This document shows positions 48,200 to 61,400 of a DNA stretch of 64,000 nucleotides, piece after piece. The stretch's first letter is position 1, and each line of letters starts with the position of its first letter. The notes under the pieces are model-generated. The model worked only from the letters and a program-made list of their open reading frames with translations. It was not told the origin of the DNA and made no database searches. Source of the stretch: Wuchereria bancrofti (Eukaryota; Nematoda; Chromadorea; Rhabditida; Onchocercidae); assembly GCA_005281725.1 (NCBI GenBank), contig SSBO01000009.1, forward strand, positions 5,092,363 to 5,156,362, written 5' to 3'. Both the position numbers and the translations under genes were made by a program.

Positions 48200-48865
48200 T
48201 GACACTAACTTAAGCATATTAAGATACACCTATACATCTACATTTAAAAAAAAGATACAAAAGAAATAAAGAAAAGTAACTGTGAGTGAGTGCAAGAGGG
48301 AATAGTGAGATTAAATATCGCTTAGGGCGGCAATGTCCATCTTTCAAACGCTCCCTTGAACCAAGAGCGGCGATTGTCAATTAGCTGTATCGCGACCCCG
48401 CACGGACCACACTCGGACACGACGCAACATGAGAGCACAGTTGCGAAGAACAGTCAATGCTTGGGAGCTATACTTGCTACCGTATCTTCTCACACCTACC
48501 GTAGCACAACAAAGGATTCTCTTTCTTCCCAATTTGCACGTACCATTAAAAAATTTGACCGTTTTTTCCTTTTCTATCTTGGCAGTTGCCTTTGTGGATA
48601 CCTTTGTTAAAATGAATATTTCCTCTTTCTGTAGCTGTCACTCAATGACCCGAACCTGTATGTTGACTCTGAATCGGTTCCCACTTTCCCTATTGTGTTG
48701 TGATCAACCATTTAAGTGCTTCTTGTTATATTTATGTAAATTAGAGGAGAAACTAACAGGATTTAATACTGTTTTGCATATGGAAATATTGCAATTGAAT
48801 TATCGCTCATTTTGATAAGTTTCCGAAGGTATTCAGGTCTGGACGACATTCAGCAATCCACCGGG
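48200..48865. other. Upstream region of the innexin gene
   Basis: A GC-richer patch at about 48360-48440 (GCGACCCCGCACGGACCACA) may mark a promoter or 5' exon. A 128-codon + frame (48429-48815) lies here; it is hydrophobic with no motif. The acceptor-like GGTATTCAG ends at 48835. Confidence 0.45.
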
Positions 48866-51800
48866 ATGTTCCTCGGGATACCAGGTCTGAATAAGTTCGT
48901 CTCAAGTATTACCATTTCGGAAGTCGATGACTTTCCCGGTAAGTTACTTATGTTTCTTCAATAAATTTGCATTTTTTCGACAAAAATTCACGCATCTAAG
49001 GAAACATTAGCTTATCTGATGAAAGTGTCATTAAAGGAGCTGCTTGTGTTTATCGAAGGCATGCTAACCTGTTACAACCCTTTAGACAGATAAACAAATT
49101 ATGTGAAACTAAAACGAATCAGGAACTGTTGAATTAGGGGATCGGCAACACCTTGGAGGGATGTCTCTTATTTGTTGTTTACTGTCTTTTGTCCTTCTCT
49201 ATCATTTAATTTATTAATTCCATATCATTGCTATATTTACGATCTTCGATTCATAATTGTTTTATTCACTAAGGTAAAGCATGCTACTTTAATTGCATTA
49301 TTCACTGGAAGTCTTCTTATACTGAGATTTGAAAAAAGTGATAACCGATAGAAACATTGGGAGAGAAATCGAAGATATTACAAAATGAAGATGTCAGGAA
49401 TGATATAACTAAAACGTAGTGGCGAAAAATGTAGGTCATACTGAGTAGGAACTTGACATTGGAAGGTAAAGCGATCTTTTATGCATTCTGTTTCAGACCG
49501 CTGCAATTATTTTTACACAGTGTTGACGCTATTATTCTTCTCACTACTTATTGGTACCAAACAGCATTTCGGTGCTCCAATTCGTTGCCTTGTTGATCGG
49601 CAATACTCAGGTTGGCTCATGGCTTTTTTGGTTTTCGTGAGTTTATTATTTTATTAACGTTTTCATCATTGTAGTGACGTTTAAGGCCCTATGATTCATT
49701 GCCCCGCATAACCACGTATTTTGTAAGGTATTGGGATGTAGCAATTTTAAATCTTTAGTTTATCAGTAGGATAAGAAGCGTGTAGTTTTTTTCTTTATGT
49801 GCATTTGTTTGAAGAATTATGAACTGATTAAAACTTAAATAAGTGAAATAAAGTTTTTATTTTTCAACGAAGAATTTAGGTTCTTGGATTGGTTATGTAC
49901 ATGATTACTGCTTCATATCAGAACGTTATTCGTTAATTCCACCTGAATATGAAGCAGATGAAATTGCCGCTTTCGACCCGACGCATGAGAAAAAGTATGA
50001 AAATTATTACCAGGTAAAATTTAATTATTGAATAACATTTAATTCTAATAATATACAGACTGTTTTCTAATGTAATCTGGAGATAATGATACTTCTATTT
50101 ACTTTTAAAGTGTGAAGAAAGCGATCTGTTTATCTTCATTAAAATTACACTTCCAGATTTTGTAGCTACGAAAAAGATGTTGCTCATTGTGCCTTTTTTG
50201 TCCGCCGTCAATAAATGTTTTTATAGTTTTATAATATTAGACCCCATCTTAAAAATAACCTAAGCATCGGACAATCATTTTGAGGTGATGTTTTCGTGAT
50301 TGATGGTTTTGATGATTTTAAAGAGGTGATGATTTCTTATCACAACTGAAGAAAATAACTGAAAAAGAACAATCTAATAAAGGTGAAGAAGTAATTGCGG
50401 TGCTCTTACATTTTATTGCAGTGGGTGCCATTTCTTTTGGCTGCTCAAGCGCTGTCCTTCTATGTGCCACATTTTCTGTGGAGATGGTTTCAAAAATTAA
50501 GCAGTAAGTTCGTACGTGTTGAGCATAAAGGCTGTGAAAATGCTTTAAGTCATTTATTCTGTAAGATTGCTTTTATTTTTTTTTCTCTGCCACAAGTCTT
50601 TTCATAAATTTAGCTTGATTGCATTATAAAATTTTGAATTTGAACTTGGTTGTTACTTTATTTGAGGTTATTTTTTCTGCACAGTTTTCTTTTTATTGGT
50701 TTCCATGAAAAGAAGATAAAAATGATTTGCCTGGAAAATGTTCGTATTACTTTGTTTCTGAATTATAGTCGATTTCTTTTAAAAAATACATTCCCTTCCT
50801 CCAGATTGCCAGTATTATAGTTTTTTCTCATATAGATTTGGATATGGCTTTCATAGTAGCTGAAGCAACTCAAATATACCATATGTTTAGAGATGAACGC
50901 AGTAAAGCTTTGGAAGATTTAGTGCGATATCTTGAACAGGTAAACTTTTTTAAAGGAATTCTCCTTGTTATCAAAGTTACAGTATAAATCCTGTCCATTA
51001 TAAGGAATACTATTTGGTGTGGAACTTAATCTCATTCTTTAGATAGCACCATCAACAGTGTTAGCTATCGTTTGAGAGAAGAGTTGTGTCTTAGAGTACT
51101 TGCTCTCATTTCGCACTGAAGTACATTTTGTGCACGTTAAACTTTTTTCTATATTCTTGTGAACAAAATCGTAGTGGGTAGGGTAGTCGATAGCTGATTT
51201 GAAAAAGGAAGAGTAATTTTTATAAGTTATATGAGTCGTAGGTTTAATCAGCTCATAGATGCCTTGATTTTGTATTATATGAATACCGTTATTAGTTGTT
51301 CTATTCACTGTTGTGATATGACTGTGCGCACAGACAAGTTAGCATTCTGTCCCGAAACTTTTTGATGGTTCACACCATTCGATACTGGTTGACCCATAGA
51401 TTACGATGTGCTTCAAAATCGCGCATTTTGTTAACACTATGTAATCATGTGGAAATGTTGTAGTGTCTAGTTTATCCAGTTCGGCGTTCCGTTTTCGAAA
51501 ACTTCATCCGTGTCACTCTTGTTGGATGGTATTCGTCGCTCGTTTATGTACTTGAAAAATTGTTAAATATTGCAAACACAGTCTTGCAGCTTTATGTCGT
51601 TAATGCATTTGTAGGTGACGGAACACTACTTTGGGGTTATCAGGTTCGTTTGCTTCGTTAATTACGCAAAATTTCGATCGTGATGCAGGAAATGTTGTAT
51701 TCTATTTATATTTATTACTCCAAATAAATTCATACTTTCTCCTAATATTATTGCTAGAAAGTACTCGACTTCCTTGTATCGAACTATACATACCACACGC

Positions 51801-54800
51801 TAAATCAACTATCAGCAATCATTACCATTTATTTCGAGCCGTTAAGGTCTTTCCTGATCAGATCCTTTTGCAGCTAATCAAGGATCTTTGGACAGGGAAG
51901 GACTGGGCAACCACTGGACATTTTCCGCGAGTAGTATATTGCGACTATATTAAACATGAACTTGCGAACGTTCAACGCAGAACAGTTCAGTGTGCGCTTG
52001 CAATAAATATACTTAATGAAAAGGTTCTTAAATGTTTTTATGATCCAGCCATACTGGTGATTGAAATGTTGTTCATATTGTTAGTAGTATATTAAGAAAC
52101 ATTTCTTTAAAAACGGTTGAATAGGTATTCGCAGTGATGTCTGCATGGTTGTTGCTACTGCTTGCAGTCAATATTATCAGCGCAATTTACACAGTTACCA
52201 TATTGTTCATACCGACATTCCGTGAGCGTTCTGTATCAAATTATTTTCAGGTTTGATTATGCTTTGTTTTTACAAATGTATTACTTTTAATATTTACTTA
52301 AAAAAGTTCTTGCATGACACACATTAGGTTTTACGTTTTCCGGAAAGAATCAGTAACAAATAGAAACATTTATTATATGCTGTGTACTTTACGTTTGATC
52401 TGAATTTGAAGATCTGAATAGGCGAACCGATAAACAAAACCTCGTTAAAATGATTCTACGAAAGATTTGGGTTTCTATTAACTCCAATAACGATTTCCAA
52501 ATAACGTTTTGGTGTTTTTCTGGTTTATGATGGCACTTTGCTAAATCATATTTGCTTAGTGAATTACACAATTTGAGCACAATGTGCGCCACAGGGATGT
52601 TTTTAATGCATTTTAGGATTTCGTTTGCAGAGAAGAACCGCTCGATGATAACCTCTTTGATAATGGTGAGTTTTTATAAACTTATTGATTTCATTTTTGG
52701 AAGAACTTTCCTAATTCTTCAATATTTTCTCTATTTTTTCTAGTATAATTTACCCCGGAATTGTATGATGGCTTTATTTGTTATATCTGTAATTTATATA
52801 TGATTTTATACAGGTTAAACACAGCAGATTTTTTCTCTTATTGTTTGTTAATAAATGCTTAGGTTTAAATTTCTTTGACAGATTTTTGACAACTTTTAGG
52901 ACGTATTTCATTTATGTCTTATAAAGCAAAGGTCTTTTATATGTAGAAAATGTAGAAAACTACTTTTTAAGATTGCATTGATTTTTCTGTAAAAATATTC
53001 CAATCGCAAATAAACATAAACGAGGCATTTTAAAACAGCTAAAGCAGTTCTGATTTATAATAGAGGAATAATCACTGAAAAAAAAGCATCTATTTAATAA
53101 TAGATCTGATTTGCGATGCTTTGTCCAACGATGGAGCTTTATTTTCCAGAACTCTTCCATTAACTCCAATAATGCTGCTAATTACAGCACTGAATTACAG
53201 AATCGCATCACAGATTACTGTGATATTTTCGTGTTCTTTTCTTATCCTTCCCGTTTGCGACATAGCTTCAAATGTCGGATATGTAATATTTAAGCATAAT
53301 ATGTCCTAACGTTTTTTAATTGAATTAATGGAAAATTTTTTTTATCTTGCAAGACAATATTCGATAAAATGGTCTTCGATAAGTTTCGATATTTTAGTTA
53401 TACTAGTTCCATAATTTTTAAAGTTGGAAAATCTTGTTCAGATGGTGATTTTTGTGAGGAGAAGTTGTCTGAGGACCATTTTTCAAATATTACAAGCGCT
53501 TGGTTTCATTCTAAAATTAGGTAAGGGACAAATAATTTTTATGATTTTTTTGCCATAATGTCACATTTCCAGTTCAAATTGTTTCCTCTTAAATTTATGT
53601 CTTGAATCAATAAGTTCGGTTGCCAAAAATGTCCTTATGTTCTTTAAAAGGGTATTTTAGACGTCGTCTGTGTGGAACGGCTGAATGTGACGAAACTGTT
53701 AACATAGAGAGTGAAAAGACGCGGGAATCTAAAGAACAGAAACAGGCGATTTTCTATCGACAATTAATATTACTAGCACGTAATTTTCAAATACATCTAT
53801 TGCAAATTTACAACAATCTTTTTATTTGGAGCGAACAAAGAAGACTTTACACTTATGAGGAACGATCTCGACATTATCTCGCTGCCTTCAATTTCTTTTC
53901 TGTTCAAACACTTCCTGAGTTAACTCACATATCTGCAATGTTAACAGTGTTTGAGAAAGTGTCATATATTTTCATTCATTTGAATCATAGATCAGGCTTA
54001 AAAATTAAGCTTTCTTATCAAGTTTATCAATTTTAGATCAAAACAAATATCTTCTAAATAATTTTATTTGCGAAGCAATACATCCAGACAGTATTCTTCT
54101 ATTGCACTTTATACAATCTCATGTGGGTAGGATGGTTGCATCTGATATTCTGTTCACACTTTGGGCTGATTATGTAAAAGCAAAGGAGTCCAGAAGACAT
54201 AAGTACCAACCGCAAGTTATGGATGGCATGGCATATGGTAATCTTGTTTCAAAATTAATGAATAAAAAATAACATACTGAAAGAAAAAATAGGATAAAGT
54301 ATATTCTGTTTACCACTAAGTTGAATTTTATGATATTAGAACATCAAGTTTAGCAAGTAGCGGGATATCAGAATTGTTCAATTTTCCTCTCCTTATCGTT
54401 TTTGCGCAGTAATGGAGACTGATTTTGTAATTGGGGAAACGCTTTTCTTGTTTGCATTCTGATCTTTCCTGTTTGTATTAACTTATTTAATCTTTACGGC
54501 TTTTTTAAGTAATCATATTAGATTTGGTTATGAAAAGTAGCATAAAACAAGGGAGGATATCATTTTTAGCTTCTTGGAATGATATTTAATAGTTGTCTCA
54601 CTTCGAAAGTATAATTCGTACTGTTGGTTTTTTGTTGTTATACTAAGTTTGCGCTTGTTTCTCATGCATTTATTTTTTTGTCTCTAACTTGTTCTAACTG
54701 CCTTCTATTTTTTGTCCTAATTGCCATGTTTTTATTCGTTAAAAAAAGTGTTATTGTATTGGTGCTGAACATATTCCGGTAGTATTCGACAGCCACTGCC

Positions 54801-55013
54801 CTTCCTGAGCGATCTTTGTTGCTTTCAGAAACACCGACCTTGGAAGAAAACCTAACAGTACTGAGCAATAACCGATATTTTAATGTGTCTTCCTCAAAAA
54901 ATGATTCAATGGATGCCGACCTTCTTTTGAAACCAAAAGAACAATATGCACAAGTAGTAAGTTATCACGCCTTTCTTTTAAGGAAAAAGATAATGTTTAT
55001 AGCACCTGGATGA
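48866..55013 (+). CDS. Innexin gap-junction protein
   Basis: Four-pass membrane protein forming invertebrate gap junctions. Exons 48866-48938, 49497-49610, 49880-50013, 50422-50503, 50836-50939, 51464-51643, 51874-52023, 52125-52250 give the N-terminus (MFLGIPGLNKF, EVDDF), TM1, extracellular loop 1 with two Cys (PIRC...HDYC), the invariant YYQWVP at TM2, PHFLWRW, TM3, loop 2 with two Cys (GHFPRVVYCDY, RTVQC) and TM4. Further exons 53354-53520, 53661-about 53918, about 54023-54237 and 54829-55013 keep frame; the third carries the family's C-terminal block, here FICEAIHPDSILLLHFIQSH...LFTLWADY (usually a YLRPDG-type segment). The roughly 140 residues between TM4 and that block are unusual and Glu/Lys/Arg-rich. 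The 3' end is uncertain: splicing at 54954 or 54957 could add another exon. Confidence 0.85.
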
Positions 55014-57640
55014 TTATTTCTCAAAAAAATTTAACAAGACTTGTTTATTGTGTTGATATTTTTTCTAATGATTTTTCTGGATAAGTTATTTTATACTTTA
55101 AAGCGATCTTTTTAGTTGCATTGAATCTCTGTTCCAAAAGAGTTAGCTTCCAAAGAAGGTGTACTGAATCACTGTAAAACTACCTGAATATAAAAATACA
55201 TTATATGTTTTCCTACAGCAATCATTAAATTAATGCTTAAGATCACTGACTATGTGGAGTCCGTGCCAGAGATTTTGAGATTAGATATTGCAATATGGCA
55301 AAACCAAAGAGAGATGAACTTTCATTACTACCTTTCACATTAAAAACAAATTGTAATTGATGTGTTTATATGATCACAGGCACTTATTGTTATAAACATT
55401 TTATACTGTCGCAAAATATTTATGCATTATCAAGAGAACTTTCCAGTTCTTAGAATCTTTTATAGGTTGATTCTATGGATTTATGTTCATCTACAGTGCG
55501 CTCGTAAGTCTTTGCATTTCTTTTATTAATCTAATCAATCGGATTGATTTGAGTTAGAAATGAACTCCAGTTAGTCTATTTATCGCAAGCATTTATTGTA
55601 ATTTCCTGTATTATACGTAAGGTTGATTTCCAGAGACCGAAGTATATTCAGTGGAAAAATTGGTAACTGAAGAAGCAAATGACTGATGATCTTTCTAACT
55701 GACGAACGTTCTTTTTGTGAGTTCGTTTGATTATTTTCTCATTTCTCTTGTTCAGTTGAATTTCTTTATTAAATTCTTACCATTGTCGTTTGCGCTCAAA
55801 ATTTCTGTCTTTCCTTGTCTGCAGTTAACAACACTGTTCGTTAAATTAGTGCCTAAGATCACTGACAGTATGGAGCCTATGACAGAGATTTTTAGATACT
55901 GCAATATGGCAAAACCAAACAAGGATATTCATTACGATCTTTCACATCTCAACAATTGTGTCATTTCAGTCGTGTTGCGTTTCCCTCCAAAGCTCTCATA
56001 TTATTTTGTGCAGTTCATTTGCTGTCTAGATTGTCGATGTTAGGTGTCCAGTTTTCCAGCGGCAGGATCATTCTGTTTTACCATTCAAACTTCCGATTGT
56101 TTAAGACTTGACATTTCTTAAAATTGCCAGTACTTACTGTTGCCATTCCAACAACTGGGTGAGATATCAAGATAAGAAAGAAACAAACCTGAATCACACA
56201 AAAGCTTTGAATGCAGTAAAACTTTACGAGATCTATTTTCTAGCAATTGCAGCTGAGAAAAATGAGCAGATGTTGTAGCTCTTCAGTATGATGCACATTT
56301 ATTGAGTTGTTCCATCAGGAGCTTATATTATTTTTTCTTATCTCCTGTAGCTTACTGACCACTTTATCGTTTACAAATTTTCCTATATTAAAAAACATGT
56401 TTGAAGGCAGTTTAGCTGTTAGTTTGTACTTTTGGTTTTGTTGCTATAAGCAATAGAAATTGATTTCTTTCCCAAACTTTTGTCTGGCGTGTAATACTCA
56501 ACTGGATGATATTTTGGATATCCTTTGTTATCTGTATTGAATATTATCTGTCGTTTCTTTTTTTTCCAATCACTATTTTCTTATTTCAGCACGTAAGTTT
56601 GTCACCTTAAACATTAGCAGTACACAAGTGTCTTGTTAGAAGTCGTAGAAAGACTCGATGAAATAAAAAAGAAATATTTATAATTTGAGAATCTGGTGGT
56701 TTGAAATTTTCGAATAATACGTCATGCTAATTGTAAATATTTCTGCTCCTTCCAATTATTTTCTTACATTTGGATCTTGTTTATATTTAACATTCTTCAA
56801 CTTTCGACGAAGGGATTGCAGAAGACGGAATTTTGACTTGTACTGCATATTTGAAATTTGTTGTTACACCTTTTGTCAACCAATTACCTACTCTATGTTT
56901 TCACAGGCAAAGAGATAAATATTAAAAGTAGAAACTGTACCACCAACAATTAGCGAAAGAGCAGACACGTGTAATTCATACTAATTCTTTCAGTTGTTTG
57001 AAAGGAGGTGGTGAAATGTTTTGCGGAATTCCCTTTTTTCTTCTAATAGAATATTATGTGATGAGTAGGTTTGGTTATAAATAATTGGTCATATGAACGA
57101 TATATTTTGATATGGAACTATGCATGTCGTAATGTCGAAATTGACAAGTGCTATTACTTTGAATTGCTTATCCTTTTTATCAAATGGGGTGCTTATTATC
57201 CAAGTGTTTTTACTGAATCTTTTGTTTGCTTTTGACTTTATGTAATCAACGCTATAACTGTAGTGCTTTTTCATATTCACTTCAATTTTAAATATGTCTG
57301 TTATTTGCTCGCAGTCCTTTTCCAGAATAAAATTAAGCATTTTACGAAGTTGTTTTCTTGGTTACTAGTCGTTTTATTACAACCTGGGTAATTTCTCTGC
57401 TGCTCCGATCTTTCTCCTCTCTCTGTACACTTCCCTAACCTTTCTGGACTTTTCTGTAGTTTTTTTCTTCGGAACAAACGAGTCTGATAATGAAAGAGTT
57501 CATCTTTCTTAAGCAAAACAATTAATATTTAACTGACGATTTTGGAGGTGATGTGAGAGTTTTCACGAAGTGCATGATTCGGAATTTTTTTTTTTTATTT
57601 TTATTGAATTTTTTCATTTTTCATCAAACATTCATTTTCA
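55014..57640. other. Region between innexin and COPS9 with duplicated segments
   Basis: No complete gene. It holds a diverged direct repeat (55.2 and 55.83 kb), the second copy of which lies in a + frame (about 55825-56043) that could serve as an alternative terminal innexin exon, and the left arm of a 40-bp inverted repeat (57148-57187). Confidence 0.5.
55211..55948 (+). repeat. Diverged direct repeat of about 120 bp
   Basis: Copies at about 55211-55340 and 55827-55950. Shared pieces: AAGATCACTGAC, TATGGAG/TGTGGAGT, CAGAGATTTT, GCAATATGGCAAAACCAAA and TTTCACAT. Each copy starts right after an acceptor-like site (CCTACAG; TCTGCAG), and both can be read as related peptides around KITD and EI.R. 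Confidence 0.85.
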
Positions 57641-57734
57641 GCAGGTAAACTCCGTGACTGGTTCTCTTTCAAGTCGGAGAACTGTTACTATTCTCCATTT
57701 GATAAAAAGGATAAGCAATTCCAAGTAATAGCAC
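57148..57734. repeat. 40-bp inverted repeat, arms 507 bp apart
   Basis: Left arm 57148-57187, right arm 57695-57734. The reverse complement of the left arm matches the right arm at 39 of 40 positions (CCATTTGATAAAAAGGATAA then GCAATTC[A/C]AAGTAATAGCAC). Flanks are not alike. The right arm lies in a short + frame (about 57642-57768: GKLRDWFSFKSENCYY... to a TGA) that ends 24 bp before the COPS9 start. Confidence 0.95.
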
Positions 57735-57791
57735 CAACAGGCAAACTTCTTTGTTGGGTAGATTCTTGAGAATACCTGGAGCAACGCGAAG

Positions 57792-58004
57792 ATGCCGGGT
57801 TCTCAAAGTGCAGCTGTTCTAACAGGGAACAGTAGTAGTAGCTACTTCATACTGGATGGTAGTGATTCGCAGAATGCAGATATGATGGATTTCGATGACG
57901 GTTCTGGTCCAGCAGATCCACGACTTGAAAAGCAGCAACAGCAGTTATTGCATGCAGATTTTTATAATGATTTTGGTGATCTGTTCGATAATGTTAAAGT
58001 TTGA
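57792..58004 (+). CDS. COPS9: COP9 signalosome subunit 9 (CSNAP/COPS9-like)
   Basis: A 70-residue single-exon reading frame. The last 20 residues, LLHADFYNDFGDLFDN, match the hallmark HADFFNDFEDLFDD-type tail of COPS9 (also called CSNAP or MYEOV2), the small acidic ninth subunit of the COP9 signalosome, which deneddylates cullin-RING ubiquitin ligases. Before it comes an acidic stretch (DMMDFDDGSGPAD) and a Ser/Gln-rich N-terminus (SSSSYFILDGSDSQ), as in the family, where the aromatic and acidic C-terminal motif binds the other subunits. It is slightly longer than the 57-residue human protein. Start chosen at the first ATG (57792); an upstream frame ends at a TGA at 57766-57768. Confidence rests on one short motif plus length and composition. 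The GALNT7 gene follows 475 bp downstream on the same strand. Confidence 0.8.
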   Translation: MPGSQSAAVLTGNSSSSYFILDGSDSQNADMMDFDDGSGPADPRLEKQQQQLLHADFYNDFGDLFDNVKV

Positions 58005-58478
58005 AACTTGAAATTTTTGCACGAATGTAGAGAGATAACTATTTCTGGAACTTTTCTTTCTTTCATAGGCATCGTCTTTAATAGTTTGCAGAATACTTAT
58101 GTCTACTTTGTAACAGGTTCTTCTGTTTCCTGATTCACATTAGCGATCTCTGTAAAGCTTCGGAAATATGACTAATTTAGTGTGAGAAATATTTTCTGAG
58201 CTGTATTATTTTGAATGACTTGTTCTCTTGTGTACCTTCTGATTATTTGACAATGCGGTTTTTACGTTCTATTTGTTATTCGTCTATTGAATTTGTTTGC
58301 GTTTGACTATGTCACCATCTTTAGTAATTTCAAAAATAAATTTTCAGTTCACTCAAGAAAAAAATAATTGCCGTTAGAAAACCGCAATTTCCCTGTAGCA
58401 AAAATTGAATTACGTAATGAATTCTACAGTTCATGCTACATTGTATATTGTTAGTTAATTTCTGAAGGCTGGGGTGCA
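58005..58478. other. Spacer between COPS9 and GALNT7
   Basis: 474 bp without coding signal. The size and same orientation would fit a nematode operon spacer, but no U-rich element or spliced-leader site can be called with confidence. Confidence 0.4.
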
Positions 58479-61400
58479 ATGTCTATAAAACGGCGATGGT
58501 TTCAATTGCATCGCTTCTTCAGGCATTGGTTAGCTTAGCTTAATTGTTTTTTCCATTTCTCTGGTAATCTTGGTAGCTTAATTAGAAACAAGTTGTCTTA
58601 GAAACGCAGTGTCCAGTAGGCCAGTGTGATGAGAATGAATTAGAAGAGAATGTGTTTTGCTAGAATCGTTAGGCCTGGTAAAGTTGAAACTCTGGAATTA
58701 ACTTTTTGAGGATTTCGAATTCCAAGACTTCATTCTTGAAAGGTTTTTTACTTTCAGGTCGTCTCTATTATCTCTACTTGCAGTATGCTTTATGTTGTTT
58801 GTTTTTGCTCTTTCCTATAATCTAAATCAGTCCCAGGTGTGCTTATTTTTATTTTTCATCCATTATCCTGTTGATTAAATAAATTTCACGTTGTTAAAAC
58901 ACTTATTTGTCAGTGAATATGATTAATTCATTTTTCTGTTTTCTAAAATTTCAGGAAATAATCCGAAATCGTGAGAAGTATGACAGCAAAGTACACGCAG
59001 GTATATTGGATGGGAAGTAAGCTTTTTTTTATGCTTTTGCATATGAGAAATGCATTGTGCGCATCCCCCAATTATTATTAAAATATTTTTTGGATTTAAT
59101 AGAAGAGTGAATACCGAAGTATTATGAATTGGTAGGAAAAGCAAAAATCAACATTTGGATGGCGGTGATGAATTACCTGGTGATCCAGATCCGGATACAA
59201 TTTTTAAATTGGATGAAATTGGGAATTTTGAACCGAAAGAGACACAGTTGCAGTCAGGAGATTATGGTATTCATTTAGTGGTTTAATCAACTTATCGTTT
59301 ATTTTCGACAAATAATGCTGCTTTGCAGAATGAAAAGTTACATTCTGGATTGTAAATCTTAAGGAGAGAAGATGAGTTTCTGTATTTTATCTAAAATTTT
59401 GCTTTCAGGAGAAATGGGTGAACCAGTTCTTATAGATAAAACTTTGATGGAAGTTAAGGAAGCGATGAGAGAATATGGTTTCAACACTTACGTGAGCGAC
59501 ATGATTTCTTTAAATCGAAGTATTCCTGATGTGAGGATGGATGAGTAAGTGTTATATGATCGAGCGGTAGATTAAAAATAGGATATAATTGTGTGAAAGT
59601 TTCATCTTTCATTTGTAAAAATGTTTGATTTTCTTTCGGTTATTCAAGAAGCATATTTAAGTTTTATCATTTCGCGTTTTCTTGGTTGATATATATATAT
59701 ATATATATTTCAGATGCAAATATTGGCATTACCCGGAAGATTTACCTACTGCAAGTATTGTCATTGCCTTTCATAACGAAGGTTGGACACCATTACTGCG
59801 CACTGTCCATTCTGTTTTATTGCGTTCTCCACCACATTTGATCAAAGAAATCATCATGGTTGATGATTTTAGTGACAAAGGTGTTTTCTGTTTAACGATT
59901 CATTGTTAAGAGTATTGTGGATCCGAAAGATTTTATTAAGGATACGAATTTTCCAGAAAAACTTGAAATTTGGCAATATATGCAAATAAGTTATGTTTTT
60001 AATAAGTGGTTATTATATCTAGATGAAATATGTATCAATAAAATTTACTGCTATTAAAACCACAAGATATGCTTCCATTGGTCTAGGTAATTTTTTCCTT
60101 GGAATCTTTTCAAGTAATCAATAAATTCTTGCAGTTCATCCAAGTATAGAACCCACTTTCATCATACTTTTTTATGCTTTTTTTAAGCACTCTCAAATAG
60201 TATTGATAAATCAATATTATTAGTACTCTTTGTTGTAAATCATTGATACTGCCTAACTATTTGCTATACTCCTTTATCATGAGCTTGCTTTCCGAATTTT
60301 TGTTGCTCTTATCACTTTTGATAGATTTTTTAAGATAGTTTTAAATATTATTCATCTTATAAATAGTTTAAATCATATCATGTCGAATGTTCTCAGTTAC
60401 AGTGCCGTTTCCTGAAATTTTATTATCATTAGGCCATGTAATTACAGTTCCACTGAGGTCTCGAAAGACTAAGCACTTGTAGGGTAATCAGTGATGATGC
60501 TTATCTCTTCTACCAAATTTTCAGTTCAAAACCTCACCTTTTTGTTCCACTAGAATTGTGATTTAAATGTTTTAAACTTGCCATGTTTGACAAGAAATGA
60601 GGATGTAATACAAAGGAATGCTGTTTTTTCAAAATAGTGAAATCACTATTGATTTATATAGTAGGTTTTGTATTTTTCAGAACATCTAAAAGATCGTTTG
60701 GATGTCTACTTAAAGCAGTTCGATGGAAAAGTAAAGTTGGTTCGGAATGCTGAGCGCGAAGGACTTATTCGTACACGAAGTATAGGAGCTAAAGAAGCAG
60801 TTGGTGATGTAGTCATATTTCTGGATGCACACTGTGAGGTAAACGTTAATTGGCTACCTCCACTTCTTGCACCAATACGTCAGAACAGGTAAGCCAGATT
60901 GCAAGTAATTCAAATGTACTGCTTCCAGAATATTTTGTGGCTGAATTGCCTAAGTCAGATAATCAGAATATATTGGTGAAAGATGATGGAGCTTATTATG
61001 ATAATCATATGATAATTATGATAATTGTTCGCTATTCTACTGTTCTTCAATAGTCATTACACGTGCACAATGACTTGATTTTCATGGCTTTGAACAAGCA
61101 GATTCTAACAATGAATCACTTCTTGATTGTTTTGTTCGTTTTGCTATGTAGAATGTTAAAATTTAAGCAGCTTATTATATTTTCTCTGGCTATTTCCAGA
61201 TCTGCTCTAGTTAGGAAATATTTAATTCATTAGAGTATCCCTTTTCGTTGTTAAAGCGTAGTACACGATTTAGTTTTCAGAAAAATTATGACAGTACCGG
61301 TTATAGATGGCATTGACAAGAACGACTGGTCTTATCGAATAGTTTACGGCTCTGTAGATAAGCATTATCGGTTATTAGTTTTTTTTTACATCGTATTAAT

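Noticed and set aside
48429..48815. 128-codon + frame next to the innexin start
   Set aside because: No recognisable domain; overlaps the likely promoter/5' leader of innexin. Kept only as a note.
52612..52667. Possible extra innexin exon after TM4 (between TTTGCAG and GTGAG)
   Set aside because: In the phase left by exon 8 it hits a stop after five codons.
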